This document shows, piece after piece, positions 12,902 to 24,161 of a DNA stretch of 64,000 nt (position 1 is the first letter of the stretch; every line of letters starts with the position of its first letter). The notes under the pieces were generated by a model. That model did not search any database and was not told where the DNA came from. It saw nothing but the letters and a program-made list of their open reading frames with translations. The stretch spans positions 10,659,786 through 10,723,785 of the forward strand of contig QCXZ01000041.1 of the NCBI GenBank assembly GCA_025024175.1. Reading direction: 5' to 3'. The position numbers and the translations under genes are program-made. The DNA is from Rhyzopertha dominica (lineage: Eukaryota; Arthropoda; Insecta; Coleoptera; Bostrichidae).

Positions 12902-13503
12902 AAAATGATTTAATAATTATAGTTTTCACTCGCAGTATTTTAATCCATGGTTAAACCAAAAATTTTACTTTTATCATGTAACCACGATTATTACCATAAT
13001 TTGGACCCAAACGAGTTGCCAAATAAGTTAACTAAAATTTTAATCCTGTATTAAAGTACCTAGTAACACCAATTTATCACTGCAATTTCAAAGTAACAAA
13101 AACTAATCTTATGTGAAGCAAAATTGTCTATAAAGAACACTAATTGAAAGTTACTAGTTGAACGTTACGTTAATAGTCTTATCAAATTTTGTGTCAAGCT
13201 AATTCAAAATGTTGCATAGCCACCCTCTACAAATTTAAAATACAGCGCTTGCTATGTTGTTAAGTGAGAGTTCGATTATTGTGTAATTTTTAATTAAATG
13301 TACCTTGTTCAAAAAAATATATAGAATACTTTGTAAGATGTATTATAACCCTAATTTTTTCAAAACATTAATGCGAATCAAAAATGTAAGTTAGAATCAA
13401 TTCATTGTAAAATATTTTATGTCTAGTTTTAGTTATAAATACTTGTTTTTAAATAGAAGGTTGGCAATGATAACAGAAAAAACCGCTGCAAATTGAATCA
13501 ATA

Positions 13504-14357
13504 TTTCCACATCCAATTGTCAAAATGACATTTACGTTTTTATTTCTTATACTGTACGATTAGTAATCAGATTTTGAGCATTTTGTCTCTCAGTTTTTTT
13601 AAGACAAAGTCCTCGTGATATTAGCAAAAATATATAAATTTTAAAATCGGTTTTTTTCAAATAACTCGAAAATTATTAACTTAACAAAAAAAACACAAGA
13701 GTGCTTTCTGATCAGAAATTTGATTTTCTATATAATACCAAAATTTTAAAAAATAGTACGAGCAGGGACCAAAATAGGTTTTTTGAGAATATTTCGAAAA
13801 TGTCAAAATTTTGAATAAATTTTCTAAGACACTTTTTGTGAGCAACTTTATTTCCTATCTGACGGCATTTTTATTTTTTGAATATATTAAATATATTTGG
13901 AGATATTTAGGAAAAACCGTTTTCTTTAAGCGACGCTTTCTTGCTAATATCTTCTAAACAGTTTGCTGCACCGAAAATTAATAAGAACGAATAATACTCG
14001 CAGTTATACTGCTAATCACATACTAAAACGAAAAAAATATAAAAAAATAAAAATTTGCAAAAAGGGTAGTTACCCCCCAATTTTGCCCCCTTCCCGATAT
14101 CCTACTTACCCCACAAACAATAGGTCGCTCTGGGTAGTTGAGATTTATATGTTTGCCAAATTTCAAGTTCATATATTAAGTCTTTCGAAAGTTATCGTGT
14201 ATACAAACAAAACCACAGACACACACACAGACAAGAAATTTTTTTTGCTCAAATTTTGATTTTTTGCGTTTTCGACCATTTTAAAGCAAATGAGCAAATA
14301 AAAAATTTTGAAAATTTTTTGCGCGATACAATACATCCCATCCGTTGGATGTGGAAG
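13504..14357 (+). mobile_element. Non-autonomous TIR element (TIR ttccacatccaa), copy 1
   Basis: The element begins ttccacatccaa (13505) and ends ttggatgtggaa (14356), perfect 12-bp inverted termini. Related copies lie at about 34905-36030 (minus) and 60422-61248 (plus). The paralogous site near 48855 lacks it, with flanking sequence joining at caaaaattcaatta, so it is an insertion (or a clean loss in the other copy). The 98-codon ORF at 13963-14259 is partly conserved in the minus copy (SRYPTYPTNNRSLWVVEIYM), but I recognise no transposase. The right end is itself palindromic around catccgttggatg. Confidence 0.75.
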
Positions 14358-15139
14358 TAGTTAAAAATTCAATTAAAAAAACATTTTTTAGTTAATCGAG
14401 AAATTTTGACCGGGGCTTTGTAATTTATAATTCACTGTATTCAATATTTGAGTTTAAAAAAATTATCCAACAGGTGGTTATACTAAAATGTAAAACTACA
14501 TCAGATTTCATCCAAATATGACGACCCGAAATAGCATTTTTACCTTGTTTTCTCACATTAAAATAAAATAAAAAGATTTCCACCATTTGGCAACATCCAA
14601 TCGATATTAAATTTGTAACATAAAAGTTTCTTAGGTAGTGGTACAAAACGGTCAAAATTTAAAAGTTAAAAATCAAGGACCACCCTACTAAACAGTACAT
14701 GAAAGTTCTTTGATATTTGCAACCTTTTGTAACTTAGTCTCTTTTGATTGTCAGTAAATGTAATACTACAAATTTAACACACTTGAGAAAATCATGAAGG
14801 CATAATTTATGAATAAACGTGTGACAATTTACATAAAAATCCATGACTATCAAATAACGGGTACACTAACGCAAAGGTAGGCATTTTTTTAAATATTTTT
14901 AAAGTATATTACATATCACTATAAGATTAAGGAATATAAAGTTAATTCATTATAGCCCTGTAAATATTGTCATTAGACACAATTGATGCTTAATCATCTT
15001 GTAGAATAACAACATATGAACTTAGTCGGTTATAAACCTCGCAAATAAAGAAGTGAACAAATTAAATGCTTGATGTTTTATTTACAACGCATATGGCATT
15101 TTCCAGTTAATTTATCCAAATGCATGACAACAAACTAAA

Positions 15140-15490
15140 CATTCGTTAAAAATAATAGACGCTCGATAAATCTAACGAATGGTCGATGTAAAATTTTCAC
15201 GCATGTTAAAATAACAAATACTCTATAAATATCATAGACGCTCAGTAAATGTAATGAATGCTCAGTATAAATTTTACATGCATGTTAAAATAGTAAACAT
15301 TAGGTAAATATAATAGACACCCGGTAAATCTAACGAATGTGCAGTAACAAATTTAAATGTTTCCTGTATTATTAAAAATATTCGTTAAATAAATAATAGA
15401 TTAATTTAAGTAATGCTCAGTACCAGATTCGAATGTTTCCTCAATTAGCAATTATTCGGTAAAATATAAGAAATGCTCGATAAACATTAA
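15140..15490. repeat. Degenerate tandem repeat, about 80-bp period
   Basis: Units with the consensus atagacgctcggtaaatcta recur at about 15152, 15230, 15310 and more weakly at about 15390 and 15465. The same array, shorter, is at about 49600-49870 in segmental copy 2. Confidence 0.7.
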
Positions 15491-16600
15491 ATTGAAAAAT
15501 GATGGAGAAAGAATAGGTACTCGCCATCAATAAAAATGGCCCATCCATCAACTTTTAAGTAGTAGCTGTACAACACTTTTAAACATTACTGTAGGTATGT
15601 ACCTACAATATTTTCATTGAAAATAAAAAAAGCGATACAAAATAAACATTTAATTGACCAAACAAACAGACATATATAATGGTAGCTGTTTACATAATTG
15701 GAAAACAAAATGTACTCGCAATAAAGAACTTAAACTATTGCTTGGTAGGTCCACTAACAAAACTTCAATCTGAAATAAAAATGGCATACGTACAACATAC
15801 AGGGAAGTATTAACCTGTCACTTACCTATTGAACTAAAGGAGCTCTTTTAGATTTGGCTGGTTCGCCCACGCGGCATCTTTTGTCCAATTGGAATTGCTT
15901 TTGATTTTTGCACGGAACAGAATAATTGATTAGCATTGGGAAATAAACGCGACAAGCGGCGATTTATTAGTGATGCAATATAATGCATTTCAAATTATTA
16001 TAATATGCAAATTTGATTTAACAGTAATCATGACTTATCGAGCATTTATATTTTTTTCTAATGCATTGCGGAAAAATGCTAAATTTAATTCAATAGTGAA
16101 TGTAAATTATCAAGCAATTACATACTTTTATAGTGCAAATTTCAGTAAAATACCGACCAGAACTTAGCGTGCAAATAGGATATTTTATATTGTGATTTTA
16201 TAAAAAATATGTGGTATTGTTTATTTTATCCTGCATTTTTATTTTTTTATTGAGCATTTAGTATTTTCTCAATCTGCAAACTGCATTAAGTTACCAGGCA
16301 TTAATTACAACCCAATAAAAAATAAAGAAACTATCACAGCTTTGACATAGCGAAGGTTCCAAAGTTCGCCTAAAATTCGTGCAAGCAAAACAAAATTTGG
16401 ATTACCCATCTAATACCATACAGAATTACAGACCCNTACTCAGGTTAACGATGTTTATCTGNCGGTCCAGGATGGTACGGGCGGATAATTCCCTAATCCG
16501 CCATCTTGCAACCGCAATAAAAAAGTGCTTTAATGTCTCTTACAGGTAGCTAATCCTTTAAATATTGTTATACCTGTTAATGTTTTGGTAGGGTAGAAAT

Positions 16601-16608
16601 TATAAAAG
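16601..16608 (+). promoter_or_regulatory. TATA box, SIAH-like gene unit 2
   Basis: TATAAAAG lies 32 bp upstream of a TCATT initiator-like motif (A at 16633) and just before a conserved 5' exon with a strong donor. The spacing fits an insect TATA/Inr promoter. The paralogous TATA at 50928 has lost this spacing. Confidence 0.6.
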
Positions 16609-16632
16609 GGGTAATGATGGGACGGTAACTTC

Positions 16633-16742
16633 ATTTTTGTATATTTCATGTGAGATATCGTGCGACTGTGTTTTGCTCCAGGTTCTCAACATTTTCTAAC
16701 GCAAGTTTAAGTGTGTTATAGTGGTTTGTGAAATAAGAACAG
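16633..16742 (+). other. Putative 5'-UTR exon of SIAH-like gene, unit 2
   Basis: About 110 bp ending in aacag|gtgagt, well conserved with 51147-51256 in unit 3 (cgtgcgactgtgttttgctc). It has no start codon in a useful frame. Both coding RING exons start one base after a cag acceptor just before their ATG, which requires an upstream non-coding exon; this is the best candidate. The start is inferred from the Inr position. Confidence 0.6.
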
Positions 16743-19700
16743 GTGAGTTAATTTTATTTTTTTCTAATGTGGATTGTTAGTTTGTAAATTACATTTGTAC
16801 TATGTAGTTCAGAAAAGTTTTGGCGAAGGAAAATACAACAACTGGATTAACAAACTTCTCGTATGTTATTCTTGAAAATTGCCAAGTTCTGTGAGAAACA
16901 AAAGGCAAATTTGGATTTATTTTAGTTTTAAAATATCTAGTAAATATACTGTCTTAGATGAAGAGGGTAACATGTAATAAGCTCGATGAACAGTATACAT
17001 TTTTGTCCCAGTCGAAAACTTAATAAATTTGCTAAAAATCGTCAATATATATTTGCAACACGTAGGCATTTGTGATTTGTCATTCGCGGTGAATTTAGCT
17101 AAAGCACAGGCCGTATATTTTGGACATATGTGTTTTTGAAAGTGCATAATGTCGTCAACCCTGCATTTTCTGTTTTAAATAAAACACCGTGTATATTTTA
17201 AATTTGTACAAAACAATACGCCTGGAATTTAAACAGTTAAACAGGACATATTAATAGCCCTGCGATATCATACCAGGTTGCAGTTTTCACCATTGCTTTT
17301 AGGATAAGGTTGCGTTTGTTTCTCATTTTCTCACATGTATTGAATTGGTGTACTGAGTAATTATCGCCCAAGTATCGTATTCGATTTTCTTTTTACGCAT
17401 AAAGGGAAGAGAAGTTGCTGTGTTGACAAGACTTCTTGTGTAACAAATAGCTTATTTAGAATAGTATCGATTTTTCACCCCCTCAAAAAAGTTATGTTAG
17501 CGTAGAATATATTTAGATCATTTCCTTCAGCTGCCAAATTTAAATATTGACAAATCAGTACCGACTATTTTTATAGATACCCTAAATCCAGTACACTATT
17601 ATGACCTTTTTTATGTCAAATAAATAAAAATGTCAACAGACTAAAAGATTCAGTTAAAAGTCTTTGACGAAAAGATCGACAATATAATTCTAAAATTTGG
17701 TTCAGGATATAATTTTAACAAATACAATTGGACCTTGATAAATTAGCGTCTATTTACGTTTAAATTTGACATTAATTAATTTTTTAAATATCAATTAAAT
17801 ATGTGGGAAATATTAATACAAAAAATTATAGGTAGATGGTTTTGGTAAATAAACTAACGACATTTTCAAAATTAATCCGTAAAAGAATGGCTGTTTTGCA
17901 CATCATATTTTGTTTGCAAACCTTTTGATTACCCAACAATTACAGAATTGGAATTAGGCAATCCATTCAATTTTTTAATCTGAAAATATTTCCTTCCCCA
18001 ATTATTATAATTTCTGGTTACGTTAAGGTTTGAATAGAAGGTTTGGATAAAATTCGAGTAAAATTTTTCAACGATATTACCAACTTTTTATTTTAGCATT
18101 AAAAGACTAGTTTAGTTGTATACTGTATATGTTGAGTGATGATGAAATATTACCAGGTTTTTTGATGCATAAAATGCTAAATCGGATTTAGGAGATGTGA
18201 AACAAAAATGTATACATATTCTAAAAATAAATGTGGAAAACAAAATTTCATAGCTTGCATAGTTACGACAGCATTGCACAGTTTAATTATATAAAGAAAT
18301 ATATATAGGTATAAGGTAACGAATAGACCACACGTCAAAATAAACCAACTTACCTTAGAACAATTTTGTCTTTAATAAGCCTTTCGAATTATTATCGTTT
18401 ATATCATTTCTTTCAACTACTCTTTCGATTTTTAAGATTCAAATGTAGTACAGAGGTATACATAATAATTATTCCATATATGGTATGGTATTTACATTTT
18501 GACACACTCAAGATGCTTTTTTATTATTTTGTTTTTGCAATATTTTTGCAGAACAAATAATTATAAAACATTTTAATATTTTCCTAAAATCTAGTGGTCT
18601 TATTTGTCGTGTGTGGGCGTTTTCAAGAAAAATCGATTTAAATTTAACCCTGCACGTTAAATAAAATTTAATGATCATAAAATAGGTGCTTCTAATGTAG
18701 TAAGCTCAAAGTTATTAATTTGACAGCTAAATCATATTAATTAAATGAATAAAATCTAACATAAAGAGTAAAACCTTATTAAGTAATAGCACAAAATACC
18801 ATATGAAGAGTATTTATATTAATCATAGGGAACAATGACAATAACCATATTAATGCATAAATGAATATCTACACATTTATTTAAAAGGTGTTCAAAATAC
18901 CCTCCATTTGCATATTATTGACACCTTTTAAAGAAATAAGTAGGTATTTATTAATGCGTGAATATGGTTATTGTTATTGTTTAATTATTATTATTTATTT
19001 TGCTCTTCGTATTGCATTTTGTGCGATTACTTTATAAAATTGTACTGTTTTATAACGAGTTTTATTTAAACCACGCGAATTAGACAGTCAAATTAATGAA
19101 ATACGCTTACTAAATTAAAAGTTTTTATGATCATTAGATTTATTTCAACTAGCAATGATAAATTTAAATCGCTTTTATTTTAAAAACCGCACGTTTTAAC
19201 GGCACATGATATGTATACCTTTTTAAAAGTGAATCTAATAGTTTTTGAGGAACGAAATAGTTTTATAATTATTTATGATACAAAAAGATATTGCAAGAGC
19301 AAAATAATAAACGATCGCTCTCTGTGATTTATTGGAATTGCAAATGTACTATCTCAGTTCGACCAATTCGATATACCACAGTAGTAAATTAAATAAGATA
19401 TTTAAAAAATTCAAGAGCTGTTGAAAAAAAATAGAGAAAAATATTACGTGGCATAAAAACAAAATTGTTTTGACGTAAGTTGGTTTATTTTGATCTAAAG
19501 GAACTATTGCTAACGTATGGCACATTCATATACTGGACACTGTATATCAAAAACCATCTACATTGAAGTTAAGCTACTCATGATTCTTATGTTGTCATTG
19601 TTTAAAACATGAGAAAGACTACTATTCTGATGGTTCTAAAAAGACACTTCCGAAGCCTTATGCTTCCATTTTAGCATGAGGGTAGACGTAGAAGTTACCG

Positions 19701-20040
19701 GAGGCTAATACATAAGACCTGACATTCTACAGAATGGAATAACGACAAAATGCACAAACAATATAACACGAACGGACAGACCTTTCCACAGGTATATGAC
19801 GCCAATTAGGTTTTTATCGTTGTTATCGAGGGATAATCTTCCTTTGCGGATATTGTTTGGATATTGGTCCATTCTCGTTTGTGCCGAAATGCATAAAAGG
19901 TTTCAACATTTTTGTAGTAAAGTTTTCTTATACCCACTATTTAAAATTTTCCGAACCACAGTACAGAAAGAAAATAAAAAAGTATTTGAAAAAAAATTAG
20001 TTTAAACTAAATATTCAATACTCTTGTAATTTTATTTCAG
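16743..20040 (+). other. 5'-UTR intron of SIAH-like gene, unit 2
   Basis: Between the 5'-UTR exon and the first RING exon lies AT-rich sequence collinear with 51257-54019. It contains the foldback at about 18611-19205 and about 200 bp near 19446-19642 that the other copy lacks. ORFs here (for example 18366, 19796) look like chance. Confidence 0.5.
18611..19205. repeat. Long foldback (inverted repeat) with about 29-nt loop
   Basis: The left arm (about 18611-18891) and right arm (about 18921-19205) are imperfect reverse complements: ttaaaaggtgt pairs with acaccttttaa; acaataaccatatt with aatatggttattgt; atttaatgatca with tgatcattagat; cgatttaaattta with taaatttaaatcg. The centre is at about 18906. 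The same foldback is in segmental copy 2 (about 52876-53487), so it predates the duplication. It resembles a decayed foldback element/large MITE and has no ORF. Confidence 0.75.
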
Positions 20041-20041
20041 G

Positions 20042-20409
20042 ATGGCTGATATGAATGAAGCAATTCGTGAAGAATTTCAGTGCAAAGTGTGCCTAGACTA
20101 TATGCACCCTCCCATCAGACAGTGTGCAATAGGACATTCATTTTGTAACTCGTGCTTCAAACGAGTGTCGAAATGTCCCATGTGCCGAGGAGCCCTCACC
20201 GATACACGCAGCCGTGTACTGGAAAACATACATGACAAGNTCCTGNTTCCGTGCTCCGATGCATCCANAGGATGTGAACAGCAGATCCGAGATGATTCAA
20301 TGACTGACCACATGATGCGCTGTCCAACTACAGGGGTACCTTGCCCAGTCAGTATGTGCGATGGATGTACTTGGACTGAACCAGTGATGGATTCCTACGA
20401 TCACTGCAT
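20042..20409 (+). CDS. SIAH-like E3 ubiquitin ligase, RING exon 1a (unit 2)
   Basis: This exon encodes the N-terminal catalytic part of a seven-in-absentia/SIAH-type ubiquitin ligase. The acceptor cag ends at 20040 and ATG follows one base later. The C3HC4 RING has ligands C14, C17, C28, H32, C35, C38, C45, C48 (CKVC, CAIGH, CNSC, CPMC). A SIAH zinc finger follows (C71, C78, H90, C94), then the start of a second (C101, C109, H121). The exon ends inside a codon at the donor at|gtaagt (20410). With the shared 3' exon it gives a 263-residue protein, slightly shorter than typical SIAH. Three Ns (20240, 20246, 20268) obscure single residues. Exon 1b lies 1185 bp downstream. Tandem, alternative or redundant use cannot be settled from sequence. 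Confidence 0.85.
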
Positions 20410-21226
20410 GTAAGTACACNCATCCTTNAAATACATAATAGGGTTAGTTTATAAAAGAGGGTAATGGTTTTTATCTAGGGTGTGGCCGTATGTTTAGCAC
20501 AGACAGCTAGGTTCGTATTTACTGTTGCTCTTCCATTCTCCAGCAAATTATAGTGTCTAGATTGTCTGGCTGGTCACGCCTCCCTAAAATAGTCTCATGA
20601 GATGCATGATTCTCTAGCTGTTTTTATATTTGAATGGGCATAATAACCAAGCACATGGTAGCAACAACCTAATGATATTACTGTTGTAAACTTTTCATTG
20701 TTTAGTTTTGCCAGTTGAAAGCAGGAGATTATGAAATCTATTGTTTATTTAGTATTTTTCAGTTTAAGTCAGCATAAATTCTTCCTTTCAGTGCTTTGAT
20801 TTCCCACTGTATTAACTTTTTACACTTGGATTCCATATTGATCTGGAATATCCCCGTTTGATATCCTCTTTTAAAAGCTAATGTATCGGGCTTATTATTT
20901 GGAGCAGTATTTTTGTACATCCTTATAAATGTNGTGTAGTTGTTTCCAGCTGTAACAAGATACTTCGTACTTAGCGTAGTATACTTCCATACGGTAGATG
21001 ATCTAAATAATATGCATCAGTTTTCAAATTTGTAAAATAAGATAAGCTTACTTGTTCCATTCTCACTTGTGCCGAAAGACATAAAAGGTTTCCACGTGCT
21101 GTTTTGTCAAGTCTATTATACCGATTATTTAAAATGTTCTGAACCACAGTACAAAAAAGAGTTATTTGAATTAAACAAACTTTGGTTCGAAAGAAATATT
21201 CAATACTCTTGACATTTTATTTCAGG

Positions 21227-21594
21227 ATGGTCAACATGAATGAAGCAATGCGTGAGGAATTTCAGTGCAAAGTGTGTCTAGAGTTCATGCACCCTCCCAT
21301 CAGACAGTGTGCAATGGGTCATTCATTTTGTAACTCGTGTTTCAAACGAGTGTCGAAATGTCCCACGTGCCGAGGACCCCTCACCGATACACGCAGCCAT
21401 GTACTGGAAAGCATACATGACAAGATCCTGTTTCCGTGCTCGAATGCTTCTATAGGATGCGAACAGCCGATCCGAGGTGATTCAATAACGGACCACATTA
21501 TGCGCTGCCCAGCTACATGGATACCTTGCCTAATCAGTATGTGCGATGGATGTACGTGGACTGGACCAGTGGTGGATTTCTACGATCACTGCAT
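21227..21594 (+). CDS. SIAH-like E3 ubiquitin ligase, RING exon 1b (unit 2)
   Basis: This is a second RING exon of identical length to 1a, with its own acceptor (cag ending 21225) and donor (at|gtaagt). It starts MVNMNEAMREEFQ and keeps all RING ligands (CKVC, CAMGH, CNSC, CPTC) and the first SIAH zinc finger. It differs from 1a mainly in the zinc-finger half (EQPIRGDSITDH versus EQQIRDDSMTDH) and reads DGCTWTGPVVDFYDHC at its end. The frame into the 3' exon at 23696 is correct. Counting the leading g, each RING exon is 369 bp, a multiple of three, so 1a spliced to 1b would also stay in frame. Confidence 0.85.
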
Positions 21595-23619
21595 GTAAGT
21601 ATACCCATACCCATTCTTGAAGTATAACATAATAGCTTTGGTCTGGTCTAGTTGCGACCGTGTTTTTAGCGCAGACAACTAGGTTCGTATTAACTGTTGC
21701 TCTTCCACTCTTTAGCAAATTGTAGTGCCTAGCAAAGCAGGAGCTTGTGAATTGTGAAATCTATAGTTTTTTTAGTATTTCTCAGTTTAAGTCTCCGTGA
21801 TTTCTTCTTTCAGAAGCTAATGCATCGGACTTATTATATGGAGCAGTATTCTTGTATATCCGTGTAATGTAGTTGTTTCCAGCTGTAACTAGATACTTCG
21901 TACTTAGCGGCGACCATATAGAATTTGTCCTCATCTTTTATGGTCACTTTTAGTCACCCATTGCCAAAAAGTATTTCCTTGGTTAACGTAAATTCTTGCG
22001 TTGATAAATTCCTTGTCAAAACTGAGGGCCACTTGGATGACAACACATGTGTTTTTATTTTGCATCCATTTAGTCATGTCTGAAGTTTTCCTTTTTAAAT
22101 TTTGACGTTTTCAGTGCTCTGATAAACACCTCCAGAATGAAGAAAGATAGAAAGCTGCGGTTTTCAACTATAGATAAAGCATTAAAAGTTTATTTCCTTC
22201 TAAAGTTTGTGTAATCGACACCTTTTGCAGTTTTGATTTTGTCATTTCTTACACTGTTTATTTTAGTTATCCCTTTGACACATCTTAATACCTATTTCAT
22301 TTCGCTTAACACCAAACTTTTACCTCTCTATGTTAATATTAGCCTACAATAGCCTTTATACCACCATTTTTGTCTTCTTGCTTATTTCCTTTTTACTTAT
22401 CATTTTTTGCACTTTTGATCCATTCGTTTATTTCTTCATCCATTTTTTTCATTGCTTTGCATTGTAACTCCTGCGTGTTTAAAACTTTCAACATTTTCTA
22501 TTTGCTTTCGGTTTATTATTATATCTACAATCTTTTCCACCTTTCCCATCAACATCGTTTCTGCTTTGCTTGTATTTGCTTATTAACTCAAAATTTTGTT
22601 GTAACTTCTCTTCATTCTCTACACAGATCATTAGATCGTCTGTAAATGCACATTCTGCCAGCAGTATTACCTTTAATTTCCTGTATCTTAAATTGACCTT
22701 GTTGGGGGGATTATGTATACTATAATTTTTAGTACTTCCTTTTTTATTCTTCTAATGTTCTCTTGAGCCTTTATGTAACTGTTTTCTGTTGCACATTATG
22801 TATAATATTCCGCTTTTGCTTTAGTAGCATATTGTTTCCATACTTCTTTCTTCTTTGCTACATAGTTTTTCTCTTCTGTGTTTGAGCCAATAGTATTGTT
22901 TATACTTCAGTTCAATACAGCTCTTTTTTCTTTAGAAGTATTCCCAACAATTTTTTTTCCTTCAAACGTGTTTTGCTCATTCAATGCAAGAATAGCATTT
23001 ATAGTTTTATTGTTTCTAATCCTCTATCTTTTAAGTCATAGTATCTATTATCTTTTCTGCCCCGAAAGAGCGTCTCAGAACTATTATATTAATATTATAT
23101 TTATTTATCATTCACAAGTGAATGTTCAACTATATTAGTATTGCGATACACCTGATCAGTGTATGAGAGTTTCTGAAACTGAAAGTTTGGTAATAGGTAA
23201 CTGTTTTCTGTTTGCAGTTTTAGTTCTTAAATAGCGCGTTTACAAATAACTTTCAAGCTGTTGGGAGGAGAGAAGCAGATCTATAAGAAATAATGTCGTA
23301 ATTGGTTTGCATGTTTTTGGAAGCACAATGACTTCTGCCACTTTCCAGCCGCCAGCGCCAGAAAAAATTATTTAGTTTTCTCCAAATAACGTCAGCTACT
23401 TCTTTTTAAGCTTCCGTGTCTTAGCAAACGTATTACATTATCATATTTCAATAATAGAAGGCAAAAAAGGGCTATCATTAAATTGATCAAGTATAAACAA
23501 ACCGTATTATATTATACGGATTTCATTTCGACATATCTGGTAGTGCATCAAGATGAAGTCAGTTTTGACAAAAACTTGCTGGCTTTGCTTTTGTAAATTA
23601 CGGTTTTTTTATTATTAAC

Positions 23620-23655
<36 letters not shown>

Positions 23656-23695
23656 TTTTTATTCGATTACTAATCCTATTTTTCTTTCTTTCCAG
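21595..23695 (+). other. SIAH-like intron, unit 2, with ATT microsatellite
   Basis: This intron separates RING exon 1b from the shared 3' exon. It contains the segment shared by all units (agatacttcgtacttagcgg near 21890). An ATT run at about 23613-23657 sits close to the acceptor and is longer than in units 1 and 3. ORFs at 22370 and 22878 are pyrimidine-rich chance frames. Confidence 0.7.
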
Positions 23696-24119
23696 CTCTA
23701 TCCATAAACAGCAAGTGATGGATTTCCCCAACACTCTAACACTGAGCATAACGTTTGAAAACAAGAGCGTTCCACATGGGGAAGCAGTTTACCATCTTGT
23801 GGAAGAAGACTCCAGACTGTTCGTCTCAACCTGGCGAGTTAACTCCAACATGGACATACTCTTCCACTCTGTATTTTATGTGGGTCCGCAAGAACATGCC
23901 GGGAAGTTCTACTATGACCTCACCGTATGCGCAGAAGGTCATCCCGGGCGCAGTGCGATTAGAATAAGTGCTCAGTGTATGCCAATACACGACTGGCGTT
24001 TAACTCAGTTCTGGAGCAACTCTATCCCAATCCAGCGCTCAATGGTGAGGCACTGCATCGGAGAAAAAGGACTGGAACACCGCATCAGCATTAGTGCAAG
24101 TGCAATGGCGGAACTTTAA
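23696..24119 (+). CDS. SIAH-like E3 ubiquitin ligase, substrate-binding exon (unit 2)
   Basis: This 424-bp terminal exon follows the acceptor cag at 23693-23695 and completes the protein. It reads SIHKQQVMDFPNTLTLS, then EEDSRLFVSTWRVN, FYVGPQEHAGKFYYDL, CMPIHDWRLTQFW and SASAMAEL, with TAA at 24117-24119. In SIAH proteins this region forms the TRAF-like substrate-binding and dimerisation domain. The open frame, intact splice sites and intact RING exons make unit 2 the only apparently complete SIAH-like gene here. It differs from units 1 and 3 at a handful of residues (ITFENKS versus NMFEDKS; CAEGHP versus YAEGHP). Confidence 0.85.
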
Positions 24120-24155
24120 TGTAGTTTTAATTCATATTTTGTATAGATGACTGTA

Positions 24156-24161
24156 AATAAA
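24156..24161 (+). terminator. Poly(A) signal AATAAA, SIAH unit 2
   Basis: AATAAA 37 bp after the stop codon, conserved in the sister units. Confidence 0.65.

Noticed and set aside
14425..14655. Minus-strand 76-codon ORF
   Set aside because: The corresponding sequence in segmental copy 2 (about 48900-49110) has indels that break it, so it is not under coding constraint.
15140..15490. CRISPR-like array
   Set aside because: Units are degenerate tandem repeats without distinct spacers, in a eukaryotic context.
22370..23138. ORFs of 86-91 codons in the SIAH intron, hydrophobic when translated
   Set aside because: They come from pyrimidine-rich DNA, lie in an intron bounded by good splice sites, and are not conserved as frames in the sister introns.
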